Assembly: GCA_018396675.1 (NCBI GenBank) | Contig: JAGTQX010000003.1 | Span: 1-64,000 of the forward strand | Length of the DNA: 64,000 nt | Reading direction: 5' to 3' | Origin: Candidatus Bathyarchaeota archaeon | Lineage (GTDB): Archaea > Thermoproteota > Bathyarchaeia > Bathyarchaeales > Bathycorpusculaceae | Shown here: one piece after another, positions 51,835 to 60,705 of the stretch | Position numbering within the stretch: the first letter of the stretch is position 1 | Layout of the letters: each line of letters begins with the position of its first letter | Notes under the pieces: model-generated | The model's input: only the letters and a program-made list of their open reading frames with translations | What the model was told of the DNA's origin: nothing | Databases searched by the model: none | Program-made: the position numbers and the translations under genes

Positions 51835-53364
51835 ATGCATCAGGTGCAGATAGACGGAGAAACGTTAACAATAGAAGATGTTGTCAAAGTTGCATGCCAA
51901 AACGCGAAGGTCAAAATTCCAGAAGACGTAAAAACTCGTGTGAAACGGTGCCGCGAGGTTCTGGAGGAACTTTTAGAGAAAGGAGAAACTGTTTACGGCG
52001 TAAACACCGGTTTCGGAGCGTTGAGCAACACTAGGATATCAAGGCAGGAGCTTCGGCAACTTCAAACAAACCTTATCAGAAGCCATTCTGCTGGTGTTGG
52101 AAAACCCTTAAGCAGAGAAATCGTCCGCGCCACCATGCTCCTGCGAGCAAACACTTTAGCTAAAGGGTATTCAGGCATACGTTTGGAGACGCTTGAAACA
52201 CTTGTGGAGATGCTTAACAAGGGAGTGCATCCGGTGATACCGTCGAAGGGTTCTGTTGGCGCAAGCGGAGACTTGGCGCCGCTGTCCCACATGGTTCTCG
52301 TTTTGATAGGCGAAGGCGAAGCCGAATATCAAGGCAAAGTCATGTGTGGAAAGGAAGCCATGGAAAAAGCTGGAATAAAGCCTATCCAACTTGACTTTAA
52401 GGAAGGCATAGCTCTAAACAACGGCACGCAGTTAATGACTGCAGTCGCAGCGTTAACAGTCCACGAAGCGGAAACGCTAATCAAAAACGCGGAAATAGCC
52501 GCCGCACTAACAACGGAAGCCTTGCTTGGAGTTTCAGACGCCCTAGACGAGAAAATTCACAAGGTGCGACCTCACGAAGGACAAGCAACTACAGCGAAAA
52601 ACATTAAAGCGCTAATCGCCGGAAGCAAACTTGTCCAAACCGGAAAAGAAGCTGTAGCAAAAAACGACCGTCCACACGACCCTTACAGTCTACGGTGCGC
52701 ACCGCAAGTTTTAGGCGCGGCGAGAGATGCAATCGCCTACGTTAGAAGAGTTGTGGAAGTTGAAATAAACTCGGCGACTGACAACCCGCTGGTTTTCCCG
52801 GAAGAAAAAACTTGCCTTTCTGGCGGAAACTTCCACGGTCAACCATTATCCTTGGCCATGGACATGCTTGGAATAGCCCTAACAATCGTAGGCAACATTT
52901 CAGAAAGACGAATAGCCCGCTTGCTAGATGAAAAACTGAACAAGGGACTACCACCATTCCTCACACCGCCACAATCAAAAAGCGGACTGAACAGTGGATT
53001 AATGACTGCACAATACACGGCCGCCGCTCTAGCGTCAGAAAACAAGATATTGGCGCATCCAGCATGCGTCGATTCCATTCCAACATCAGCCAACTTCGAA
53101 GACTTCGTAAGCATGGGAACAACAGCAGCCCAGAAAGCCATGCAAATACTGGAAAACACGGAACACATAATAGCAATAGAGCTTTTATGCGCAGCCCAAG
53201 CGGTAGAATACCGCGGACCGGAAAAACTTGGAATTGGAACCATGAAAGCCTACAAGGCGATAAGAAAAATGGTGCCGCCGCTGACAACGGACAGAGCGCT
53301 TAGCGGAGACATAGAAAAGATTAAACAAGCCATCAAAAACGAAACTTTGACCGCCGTATCTTAA
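51835..53364 (+). CDS. hutH: histidine ammonia-lyase
   Basis: A 509-residue enzyme that converts histidine to urocanate and ammonia. The MIO cofactor is formed from A143-S144-G145 in 'GSVGASGDLAPLSH'. Other class motifs are 'YGVNTGFGALSNTRIS', 'NGTQLMTA' and 'QDPYSLR' here as 'HDPYSLRCAPQVLGAARDAI', and 'NSATDNPLVF'. No other hut genes are next to it, so degradation may continue elsewhere. Start ATG 51835. Confidence 0.93.
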   Translation: MHQVQIDGETLTIEDVVKVACQNAKVKIPEDVKTRVKRCREVLEELLEKGETVYGVNTGFGALSNTRISRQELRQLQTNLIRSHSAGVGKPLSREIVRATMLLRANTLAKGYSGIRLETLETLVEMLNKGVHPVIPSKGSVGASGDLAPLSHMVLVLIGEGEAEYQGKVMCGKEAMEKAGIKPIQLDFKEGIALNNGTQLMTAVAALTVHEAETLIKNAEIAAALTTEALLGVSDALDEKIHKVRPHEGQATTAKNIKALIAGSKLVQTGKEAVAKNDRPHDPYSLRCAPQVLGAARDAIAYVRRVVEVEINSATDNPLVFPEEKTCLSGGNFHGQPLSLAMDMLGIALTIVGNISERRIARLLDEKLNKGLPPFLTPPQSKSGLNSGLMTAQYTAAALASENKILAHPACVDSIPTSANFEDFVSMGTTAAQKAMQILENTEHIIAIELLCAAQAVEYRGPEKLGIGTMKAYKAIRKMVPPLTTDRALSGDIEKIKQAIKNETLTAVS

Positions 53365-53381
53365 CACTGTCAAAGAACATT

Positions 53382-53924
53382 TTAAATTGTGATTATTTCT
53401 GGAATCAGCTTCTCCTTAGTCACTTTTAACAAGGCGACTGTTGGTTTAGCCACAAACGGCGGAATCGGATTCGTTGGGCTTCCAGGGTTTATGAACAGAA
53501 CATTGCCTTCCCATTTAACGTTGGGGTGATGCGTGTGTCCATAAACAAGCACGTTGAAGCCGTTTTGCTTCACGATTTCCCGCATTTTGCTCATTCCAAA
53601 AAGGGTTCCAGGATCATGCATAACGCCGATTTTCCAGTCTACAACCTTAACAGTGTTTATTTTCGGCAGTTTTCCGCGGATTTCAGGGCCGTCCATGTTT
53701 CCGTAAACGGCTAATACAGGTGCGATTTGCTCGAGCTTATCTATAACGGATAAGTCAACCAAGTCGCCGGCGTGTATTATGTAGTCAACTTTTTCAAAGA
53801 TTTCGAAAACTTTGTTTGGGATTTCTCTGGCGCGGACTGGCACGTGTGTGTCTGAAATTAATCCAAGATTTTTTGCAGCGCCAGATTCCTGCATGTGACG
53901 TGCAAGTGCTTCCTTGTTGAGCAT
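53382..53924 (-). CDS. YfcE/MJ0936-type metallophosphoesterase
   Basis: A 180-residue calcineurin-like phosphodiesterase: 'LGLISDTHVPVRAREIP', 'VDYIIHAGDLVDLSVIDKLE', 'VLAVYGNMDGPEIRGKLPKI' and 'VLVYGHTHHPNVKWEGNVLF' supply the metal ligands (D-H, GD, GN-D, GH-H). The family hydrolyses phosphodiesters such as cyclic nucleotides in vitro. It is convergent with hutH. Confidence 0.9.
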   Translation of the reverse strand: MLNKEALARHMQESGAAKNLGLISDTHVPVRAREIPNKVFEIFEKVDYIIHAGDLVDLSVIDKLEQIAPVLAVYGNMDGPEIRGKLPKINTVKVVDWKIGVMHDPGTLFGMSKMREIVKQNGFNVLVYGHTHHPNVKWEGNVLFINPGSPTNPIPPFVAKPTVALLKVTKEKLIPEIITI

Positions 53925-54029
53925 TTGAGGCGCGCCTCTCTGATTAGTTTTAACGAGAAATTAGTAGATAAGTTTAAAGGAACTAAATGGCGATTTTTAC
54001 GCCTTTAAAGCATTAAGGTTACGCTTGAA

Positions 54030-54335
54030 TCATTCGGTGAAGAAGCCTTTATCCTTCAATATTTGAATTTGGTTCTTTTTGTAGCGCCAAACGATGTCGC
54101 CGCGTGTTTCAGACTGGAAATCCCATGGTGAAACAAGAACAACATCACCTTGCCTTATCCACGCTCGCCGCTTCATTTTTCCGCGAATTCTACAGTTGCG
54201 AATGCAACCGTCTTGGCATTTCACCAGTATTCTGTCGAAGCCAAGCATTTTCTCGGCGATTCCTAGCACGTCGCTGCCTTGCGGCAGAACCATGTCGCTG
54301 AGTTCGTCCTCGCTGATAACTTTCCTTTTGCCCAA
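54030..54335 (-). CDS. eif1a: translation initiation factor aIF1A
   Basis: A 101-residue OB-fold factor: 'DVLGIAEKMLGFDRILVKCQ', 'CRIRGKMKRRAWIRQGDVVL' and 'DIVWRYKKNQIQILKDKGFF' match archaeal aIF1A. It binds the ribosomal A site and helps subunit joining and scanning-like steps. It is 16 bases after the DEAD helicase gene, so the two are probably co-transcribed. Confidence 0.95.
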   Translation of the reverse strand: MGKRKVISEDELSDMVLPQGSDVLGIAEKMLGFDRILVKCQDGCIRNCRIRGKMKRRAWIRQGDVVLVSPWDFQSETRGDIVWRYKKNQIQILKDKGFFTE

Positions 54336-54351
54336 TTAACCACGCAGCTTC

Positions 54352-55626
54352 TTATGCTAACCTTTGTATTGGGGATTTCTGTTTTTCCCAGCATTCGTGG
54401 CAGTAAACTGGCCTATTTGGGTCTGGCTTAAACGGGATTTCGCATTCTGCACCGCATTCGGCGCAAACTGCCATGTATTTTTTTGGTTGCTCATCGAATT
54501 CTGTTTGGATATTGTTTTCCAGTTCTTTTATAGTAGTTTTTGTCAAAGCTTTTATCCTTTTTAGTTCTGCGGTTTCGCTGTAGCTTACAAGGGTTATGGC
54601 TGTTCCTTCGCGTCCAACACGGGCTGTTCTGCCAATTCTGTGGAAATAAACCAGAGCGTCTAATGGGACGTCATAGTTAATTATGTGCGTTACGCCTTGA
54701 ATGTCCAAGCCTCTTGCAGCCACGTCAGTCGCCACTAACAAGCGAATTTTGCCTTTCCTGAAAGATTCAAGGATAAAGTCTCTTTGTGCTTGTGTAAAGC
54801 CGCCGTGTAAAGGTTTCACGTTGTAACTTTTTTGGCTTAACTTTTTGGCGAGTGTGCTGGCGCCTTCGCGTGTCTTGCAGAAGATTATTGCTCGTCCAAT
54901 GTGGTTTTCTTCTAGGATGCTATGTAATGCTTGGAACTTGCCTTTCGGGTTAACAAGCATGTAGTATTGGCTTATCTGTGTTAGCGCGATTTCATCCTTG
55001 CTTACAAGTATTTTTTCCGGGTTTTTCATGTAGCTATCGCATAGGCCCATTACGTTTTGGTCTATGGTTGCCGAGAAGAGGCTTGTCTGCCTGTTTAACG
55101 GAACCTGTGAAAGTATGAATTCCACGTCTTCTCTGAAACCCATGTCAAGCATTCTGTCGGCTTCATCTAGAACCACTGCTTTAACGCCTGTTAAATCCAA
55201 TGTTCCACGTTTAATATGGTCGATTATACGTCCAGGCGTGCCGATAACTATGTGGACGCCGTTTTTTAAAGCATCTACCTGTTTCTGGATTGATGCTCCG
55301 CCGTAGATTGGCAAAACTTTAAGCGGCGTGTATCTGCCTATTCGGCTTATGTGCTCGGCAACTTGAACTGCAAGTTCACGGGTTGGCTCTAAAACCAAGC
55401 CTTGAACTTTTTTGTTTGCGAAATCAACATGTTCGACAAGCGGTATTCCAAATGCGGCAGTCTTGCCAGTTCCAGTTTGGGCTTGTCCAATAACGTCCTT
55501 GCCTTCAAGCAGCGGAATTATAGCCTGCGCTTGAATTGGAAAAAGGTCGCTGAATCCAAGCTCTTCGATGCCATTCATTACCGTGCTGCTTAATGGCAGG
55601 TCTTTGAAGTGTTTTATTTGATTCAT
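54352..55626 (-). CDS. DEAD-box RNA helicase with C-terminal zinc ribbon
   Basis: A 424-residue helicase: Q motif 'HFKDLPLSSTVMNGIEELGF', I 'AQTGTGKTAAFGIP', Ia 'PTRELAVQ', Ib 'GTPGRI', II 'LDEADRML', III 'SAT', IV-VI 'IIFCKT', 'ATDVAARGLDI', 'HRIGRTARVG'. The last about 40 residues hold 'CAECGAECEIPFKP' and 'CHECWEK', a zinc ribbon not in the core family. It probably remodels RNA in ribosome assembly or translation, fitting the neighbouring aIF1A gene. Confidence 0.92.
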   Translation of the reverse strand: MNQIKHFKDLPLSSTVMNGIEELGFSDLFPIQAQAIIPLLEGKDVIGQAQTGTGKTAAFGIPLVEHVDFANKKVQGLVLEPTRELAVQVAEHISRIGRYTPLKVLPIYGGASIQKQVDALKNGVHIVIGTPGRIIDHIKRGTLDLTGVKAVVLDEADRMLDMGFREDVEFILSQVPLNRQTSLFSATIDQNVMGLCDSYMKNPEKILVSKDEIALTQISQYYMLVNPKGKFQALHSILEENHIGRAIIFCKTREGASTLAKKLSQKSYNVKPLHGGFTQAQRDFILESFRKGKIRLLVATDVAARGLDIQGVTHIINYDVPLDALVYFHRIGRTARVGREGTAITLVSYSETAELKRIKALTKTTIKELENNIQTEFDEQPKKYMAVCAECGAECEIPFKPDPNRPVYCHECWEKQKSPIQRLA

Positions 55627-55822
55627 TTACTTGTTCCTCCTTAATCACAAAATCTCATATGCGTTTTTCAAAAGCCTCAAAAGCCTTCAAAGTCGCACAT
55701 GAATCTTTGCGACTGCTTCCCAGTGTGCAGTCAACTATAAAAAGGTTTACTGCTGAATCATCATGTTTTAAGATTGTCTGAACGTTCCAGCACAAGAGTT
55801 TAAAATATTTTGACGCTTAAAA

Positions 55823-57277
55823 ATGGATGAGGGCTTAATTGCGGAAGGGAAACAGATGCAGAGAGCATATGCCTTTGCTGAAAATGAAGAGGTTGCACGG
55901 TTCATAGCGAATAACGGCGTGCGAATTCTTAACCTATGCCACATTCCGGAGGATGGACGCCTTAAAACTTTGAGTTTTTCAACAGTAAACCGCGAAAGGG
56001 TTTTGGAAATTTTGGAGTTCGGTGAGAGAGCAGACGGCTCGAACCTTTTCTCTTTTATTCCATCAGACAAAAGTGATATCTACATTAAACCGAATATTGG
56101 AAGAGCGTTTATGAACCCGTTTGCGGATACTTCGACGCTTAATGTTTTGTGTGATTATTTGGATGAGAATGGTAAGCCTTTGGATGTCGCCCCCAAGAAC
56201 GTTTTATGCAGGGCTGAAGAGCGGTTGGAGTCTTCAAATGGTGTGCGCTTGAAGGCGTTGGCTGAGCTTGAGTTTTACATAATTGCCAAAGCAGATGGGT
56301 GTGTTTTCCAAAATGCACCTGATAGGCATTATCATGAGTCTTCCCCTTTTTCGCGTTTTGAGTCTTTAAGGAACGCTGTTCTGGTTGCGCTTTCGGATGT
56401 CGGTGTCGCCACAAAGTATGCGCATAGCGAAGTTGGACAGTTGATTTTTAAAGATGGGGTTTTTATGGAGCAGCATGAAGTGGAGTTTTTGCCTCAGAGC
56501 TTGGCGGAAACTGCTGAAAACATTGCAGTTGCTAAGTGGGTTATAAGGAATGTTTGTGCAAAACATGGGGTTGCGGTTTCTTTTTCTCCAAAGGTTTCGT
56601 TGGAGCATGCTGGAAACGGCATGCACGTTCACTTTTACGCTGTTAAGAACAGCGCTAACATAATTGCTAATCCGAATGGAACTTTAAGCGTTGAAGGATT
56701 GAAAATTATTGGCGGACTGTTGAGGTTTGCGCCTAGTCTAACGGCTTTTGGAAATCCAACGCCGATTTCGTATTTGCGGTTCATATCCCGTAAAGAGTCA
56801 CCTATGCACATATGCTGGAGTGCAAGAAACCGTTTGGCGCTTATACGCATACCATTATGGTGGAGTTTCGCAGGCGTAAGCGCAAAAGAACGGGCTAAGG
56901 GCGTTAAGGAAACAATTGAGTTTAGGGCGCCGGACCCGTTTGCAGATGCTTACTTGCTTTTCGCCGGAATGGCGGTGGCAGTGCGTTATGGTTTGGAGAA
57001 TCCGGATGAAGCCTTGAAAATTGCTGAAAAACTGCACATTGAAGGAAAAAACAAGGGTAAAAGGCTTAAAACGTTGCCGAAGTCGTGTTACGAATCCGCG
57101 GCAAACCTTAAAAAAGACCGGAGGCTTTACGAGGCACACGGCATTTTTCCGAAAGTGTTAATTGATAAGACTATTGAGAAACTGAAAGCCTATAAGGACA
57201 AAGAATTGTGGAAGAGCATAGCGGATAAGCCGGGAAAAATCCAAAAAGTTATACAGCAGTACATTCATCAAGGTTGA
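55823..57277 (+). CDS. divergent glutamine synthetase family protein
   Basis: A 484-residue protein with a glutamine synthetase-type layout. The N-terminal beta-grasp part is followed by 'FSFIPSDKSDIYIKPNIGRA', 'HEVEFLPQSLAETAENIAVA', 'FSPKVSLEHAGNGMHVHFYA' (the ATP/ammonia region), and 'SPMHICWSARNRLALIRIPL'. True GlnA motifs are relaxed, so it may ligate another amine to an acid, or be a glutamate-related enzyme. ATG 55823 follows an AT-rich block suited to a leaderless start. Confidence 0.75.
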   Translation: MDEGLIAEGKQMQRAYAFAENEEVARFIANNGVRILNLCHIPEDGRLKTLSFSTVNRERVLEILEFGERADGSNLFSFIPSDKSDIYIKPNIGRAFMNPFADTSTLNVLCDYLDENGKPLDVAPKNVLCRAEERLESSNGVRLKALAELEFYIIAKADGCVFQNAPDRHYHESSPFSRFESLRNAVLVALSDVGVATKYAHSEVGQLIFKDGVFMEQHEVEFLPQSLAETAENIAVAKWVIRNVCAKHGVAVSFSPKVSLEHAGNGMHVHFYAVKNSANIIANPNGTLSVEGLKIIGGLLRFAPSLTAFGNPTPISYLRFISRKESPMHICWSARNRLALIRIPLWWSFAGVSAKERAKGVKETIEFRAPDPFADAYLLFAGMAVAVRYGLENPDEALKIAEKLHIEGKNKGKRLKTLPKSCYESAANLKKDRRLYEAHGIFPKVLIDKTIEKLKAYKDKELWKSIADKPGKIQKVIQQYIHQG

Positions 57278-57573
57278 AACAAACAGAACATGACTTCGCT
57301 TTTGAGAGTTTAATTGTTGTTGTCTTTTCAATTTTTGCGTCGACAACATTTGAGGTTGAATTGAGGTTATTTCAAACTTTTAGAAGCCAAAGATTTTGTT
57401 TAACGGGTTTACGCCTTTCTGATAAAGTGTAAAGCCTCAATTTTAGCCATCTATGGAGCCTCACATGAAATAATCAAAGTTTTCTAAAAATCCAGCTAAT
57501 TTTTGGTAAGGTTTATCTTTAACGGGTAATGTTAGGCTACAAGCTTAAAATGTGCAGGCTGAGGCGTGAACTG

Positions 57574-58257
57574 ATGATAAAGGCTGTGGTGTTCGACCTT
57601 GACGGAACTCTCGTGAAATTTAACATAGACTTCAGGGCGGTTAGGGCAGAGGTCAAAAGTTTTCTAATAACGCAGGGAACGCCGGCTTCTGTGCTGTCCA
57701 TAAACGAGAGCATATTTGAGATGTTGAAGAAAACTGAAATTTTCATGAAAAACAGTGGCAAGCTGGAAAAGGACGTTGAAGAAATCCGCAAAAAAGCCTT
57801 TGAGATAGCTGAAAAGTACGAGTTGGAAGCAGCTAAAACAACAAGTTTGCTTCCAGGTGTTAAGGACACTTTGCAAACTTTGAAAAGGATGGGTTTGAAA
57901 ATTGGTTTATGCACGGTTAACAGCAGAAAATCAACAGACTACATTATTAAAAGATTCGGGATAACCGAGTATTTTGAGGCGGTAACTCCAAGAGACGCTG
58001 TTAAACGCGTCAAACCAGATGTGGAACATTTAAAAACGACGTTTAAAGCGTTAAGCGTAAGCTCAAAAGAGGTGCTTGTTGTTGGAGATGGCATAATGGA
58101 CATGAAATGTGCAAAAGACCTTGAAGCCATAGCAGTGGGCTTGCCAACAGGCGTATCCACGACAGCGGAGCTGATAGACGCTGGAGCAAACTATGTGATA
58201 ACTTCAATAACAGACTTGCCCGCGTTGATAGAACAAATAAACAAAATTTTAGGATGA
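57574..58257 (+). CDS. HAD-superfamily phosphatase
   Basis: About 227 residues from ATG 57574 ('MIKAVVFDLDGTLVKFNIDF'), preferred to the track start 57529. Motif I DxDGT, a helical cap, motif II 'KIGLCTVNSRKS', motif III Lys in 'RVKPDVEHLKTTFKA', and motif IV 'VLVVGDGIMDMKCAKDLEAI' are present. It is a phosphoglycolate phosphatase-like enzyme; the substrate is unknown. The 250 bases upstream hold no gene I can see. Confidence 0.85.
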   Translation: MIKAVVFDLDGTLVKFNIDFRAVRAEVKSFLITQGTPASVLSINESIFEMLKKTEIFMKNSGKLEKDVEEIRKKAFEIAEKYELEAAKTTSLLPGVKDTLQTLKRMGLKIGLCTVNSRKSTDYIIKRFGITEYFEAVTPRDAVKRVKPDVEHLKTTFKALSVSSKEVLVVGDGIMDMKCAKDLEAIAVGLPTGVSTTAELIDAGANYVITSITDLPALIEQINKILG

Positions 58258-58287
58258 AGCCCTTCGATAGATTCAGGCGAAAACGAG

Positions 58288-58692
58288 TTAGGCAGGTTTA
58301 AAATGGTACCTTGGCCACTGCGGCCACTGTTGGGTTTGTTGACATTCCTCGAACTCTAATGTTAATGGCATTCCAACTTTTATTTTGTCTAAAGGTGTTT
58401 CTTTAATCATTCCTGGAATTTTGACGCCGTTCTCAAGCTGCACTATGCCTACAGCGTATGGCGCCATGGTTTGAAACTGTGTGGGCGCTACGTGAATCAC
58501 AGTGTATGTTAATAGTTTTCCAGTTTTGGGAAGTTCAACCCAGTCAAATTCTTTTGATAAACAGCTATCACATAAAGGCCGTGGTGGCATGTGGATTTTG
58601 CCGCATTTTCTGCATTTTCCACCGATCAGCTTTTTCTGGCTTATAGCCTTGTAAAACTGTTCTATTGTGAAGGATGATGATTGTGCGCTCAT
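58288..58692 (-). CDS. DUF35 zinc-ribbon OB-fold acyl-CoA-binding protein
   Basis: A 134-residue partner protein: zinc ribbon 'CRKCGKIHMPPRPLCDSCLS', then an OB fold ('GKLLTYTVIHVAPTQFQTMA', 'YAVGIVQLENGVKIPGMI'). DUF35 proteins bind acyl-CoA and form a complex with archaeal thiolases, channelling acetoacetyl-CoA. It begins just after the thiolase stop, with AGGAG before its ATG 58692. Confidence 0.9.
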   Translation of the reverse strand: MSAQSSSFTIEQFYKAISQKKLIGGKCRKCGKIHMPPRPLCDSCLSKEFDWVELPKTGKLLTYTVIHVAPTQFQTMAPYAVGIVQLENGVKIPGMIKETPLDKIKVGMPLTLEFEECQQTQQWPQWPRYHFKPA

Positions 58693-58694
58693 GT

Positions 58695-59885
58695 TTAGCC
58701 TCTCCTGTAAATGTGAACCGTGGCTGTCGCGCCTGAACCGCCGACGTTGTGTGTTAAGCCAATTTCCGCATCTGCCACTTGTCTCTTTTCCGCTTGTCCA
58801 GTCAACTGCAAGTATATTTCGTAGGCTTGGGCGGTTCCTGTGGCGCCTACTGGATGCCCCTTCGCTTTTAGGCCACCGCTCGTGTTTACGGGTATTCTGC
58901 CTTTAAGTGCTGTTTCGCCATTTTCAGCCATACGTCCGCCTTCGCCGGGCCTACAGAAGCCTAGATCCTCATAAGCGATTATTTCTGCTATTGTGAAACA
59001 GTCATGCACTTCTGCAACGTCTATGTCGCTCGGCGTTAAGCCAGCCATTTCGTAAGCCGTTTTTGCAGCTAGTTTCGCCGCTCTAATCGATGTGAATTCT
59101 TCGCGTTCATACATTCCTATTGTGTCACTTGCCTGTCCGCTTCCAATTATGTGAACGGGTGCGTCCGTGTATCTCTTGGCAAGTTCAGGCTTTGTTAGAA
59201 TTAGGCAGCTTGCCCCGTCTGTGATGAGTGAACAGTCGTAAAGTTTCAATGGCCAAGCCACGACTCGTGAAGACAACGCTTGTTCAAGGGTTATTTCTTT
59301 CTGCATCTGCGCTTTTGGGTTCAAACTTCCATTGTAGTGATTTTTGACGGCTATTTGCGCCATCTGTTTTTCTGTTGTGCCATACTTATGCATGTGCGCT
59401 GTAGCCATAAGCGCGAACAATCCTGGAAAAGTTATGCCATGCCACTGTTCAAAAGGAAAATCGGAAGCCATAGCCAAGAACTCAGTAACTTCAGGCGTGC
59501 TTCTGTGAGTCATTTTTTCAACGCCGCCAACCATGACGACATCACACAATCCGGAAGCCACAGCATACACAGCAGCTTTTAAGGCCACTCCGGAAGAGCA
59601 GCATGCGGCTTCGGTGCGTGTAGCCGGCACATGCAGTAGCCCAGCCCAGTCCGCGGCGGTTGCGCCAGTATGTCCTTGATGCTCATAGGATTCACCCATA
59701 TGCCCAATAAACAGCGCTTTAATATCTCTTTTAGGATCCAAGTTTGGGCATCGTTCATAAGCTTCTTTAGCAGCTTCAGCGAAGAGTTCACGTGCGTATA
59801 ATCCGTCAATTTTTCCAAACTTTGATAAGCCAGCGGATACGATGGAAGCTAAAGGTTTACCCTTCAATCGCAACTTCCTCTTCAT
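58695..59885 (-). CDS. acetyl-CoA C-acetyltransferase-like thiolase
   Basis: I start at ATG 59885 (MKRKLRLKGK). The thiolase has the nucleophile in 'EAACCSSGVALKAAVYAV', the 'VHDCFTIAE' region, and the base in 'GHPVGATGTAQAYEIYLQLT'. With the DUF35 protein downstream it should condense acetyl-CoA to acetoacetyl-CoA, feeding the mevalonate path (or cleaving longer 3-oxoacyl-CoA). A TATA box lies at about 59927-59935. Confidence 0.88.
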   Translation of the reverse strand: MKRKLRLKGKPLASIVSAGLSKFGKIDGLYARELFAEAAKEAYERCPNLDPKRDIKALFIGHMGESYEHQGHTGATAADWAGLLHVPATRTEAACCSSGVALKAAVYAVASGLCDVVMVGGVEKMTHRSTPEVTEFLAMASDFPFEQWHGITFPGLFALMATAHMHKYGTTEKQMAQIAVKNHYNGSLNPKAQMQKEITLEQALSSRVVAWPLKLYDCSLITDGASCLILTKPELAKRYTDAPVHIIGSGQASDTIGMYEREEFTSIRAAKLAAKTAYEMAGLTPSDIDVAEVHDCFTIAEIIAYEDLGFCRPGEGGRMAENGETALKGRIPVNTSGGLKAKGHPVGATGTAQAYEIYLQLTGQAEKRQVADAEIGLTHNVGGSGATATVHIYRRG

Positions 59886-59926
59886 AATTGATTGGCTAAT
59901 TAGAAAAGTAAATAATGTTGACACAA

Positions 59927-59935
59927 GTATTTAAG
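59927..59935 (-). promoter_or_regulatory. box A of the first thiolase-DUF35 pair
   Basis: CTTAAATAC on the minus strand lies about 45 bases before ATG 59885, so the transcript would begin near 59905. Confidence 0.45.
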
Positions 59936-60014
59936 TTTAGTAATTATTTTTTAGGGGGATTATTCGCAAAATAATTAAAAATGGGAATGTTGAGGCTTGT
60001 TGTTTTAAGTTGTA

Positions 60015-60701
60015 TTATTTGGTGCCGAACGTTTTTTTAACCCAAGCCCGCGTTTTTTCCATGTCTTCTTTGAAACGTTTCAATTCCTCTGGTGTGCGTT
60101 TTGGCGGTTTAGGCTCTTCTGCGGGAGTGGCGTAAACGTCTAGCAGATCGCCTCTAGGTTTCTTTTCTATGTGTATGTTCACTTTTAGGCCGATGTTGAC
60201 TTTTTCTGGGTCAATGTCCCGCATAGTCATGGGCAAGCATGTGTTTGTGCCTTCTATACGCACCATTGCGCCTACAAGTGGTTGAAGATGCGCCATTGAA
60301 GGCCAAGCAATAGCCATAACAGTGTAAGAGTAGACTTCACCACGTTTTGGAAGCTCAATCCAAACTGTTTCTTGAAGTTTACATTTTGGGTTATAGCAAT
60401 GTGCACGTGGCGGACAATACACTAATCCGCATTTTGGACACTTGGTTCCGTACAGTTTGCCTTCAAGAAGTCCCATGAAGAACTTTGAGACTTTGCCGTA
60501 GCTGTGGTGGTAAAAGTTTGCATGCGGCCGATGCACAATCATGAACTGTTCAGGTTTCAACTCGTTTAGTGTTGGCCCATCGTTCATTTCCACTATTTTC
60601 CAACCTACAGGCCGCCATCCGCCTTCACGTTCCCATTTTGCCCAGTATTCCTCGTCAATTTTCTGTTCTTTCAAAAGTTTTTCAGGTCCTGGCTGCTTCA
60701 T
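60015..60701 (-). CDS. second DUF35 zinc-ribbon OB-fold protein, with N-terminal extension
   Basis: About 228 residues from ATG 60701, set by a strong GGAGGTG ribosome site that overlaps the thiolase stop. A longer N-terminal part ('QKIDEEYWAKWEREGGWRPV' and on) precedes the zinc ribbon 'CPKCGLVYCPPRAHCYNPKC' and OB fold ('GEVYSYTVMAIAWPSMAHLQ'). A charged helix closes it. It would be the partner of the next thiolase-like protein. Confidence 0.85.
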   Translation of the reverse strand: MKQPGPEKLLKEQKIDEEYWAKWEREGGWRPVGWKIVEMNDGPTLNELKPEQFMIVHRPHANFYHHSYGKVSKFFMGLLEGKLYGTKCPKCGLVYCPPRAHCYNPKCKLQETVWIELPKRGEVYSYTVMAIAWPSMAHLQPLVGAMVRIEGTNTCLPMTMRDIDPEKVNIGLKVNIHIEKKPRGDLLDVYATPAEEPKPPKRTPEELKRFKEDMEKTRAWVKKTFGTK

Positions 60702-60705
60702 TTTG

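Noticed and set aside
51361-51840. Longer 159-residue version of the membrane protein
   Set aside because: The first 40 residues are basic and lie upstream of or across the TATA box that fits the GTG start at 51717.
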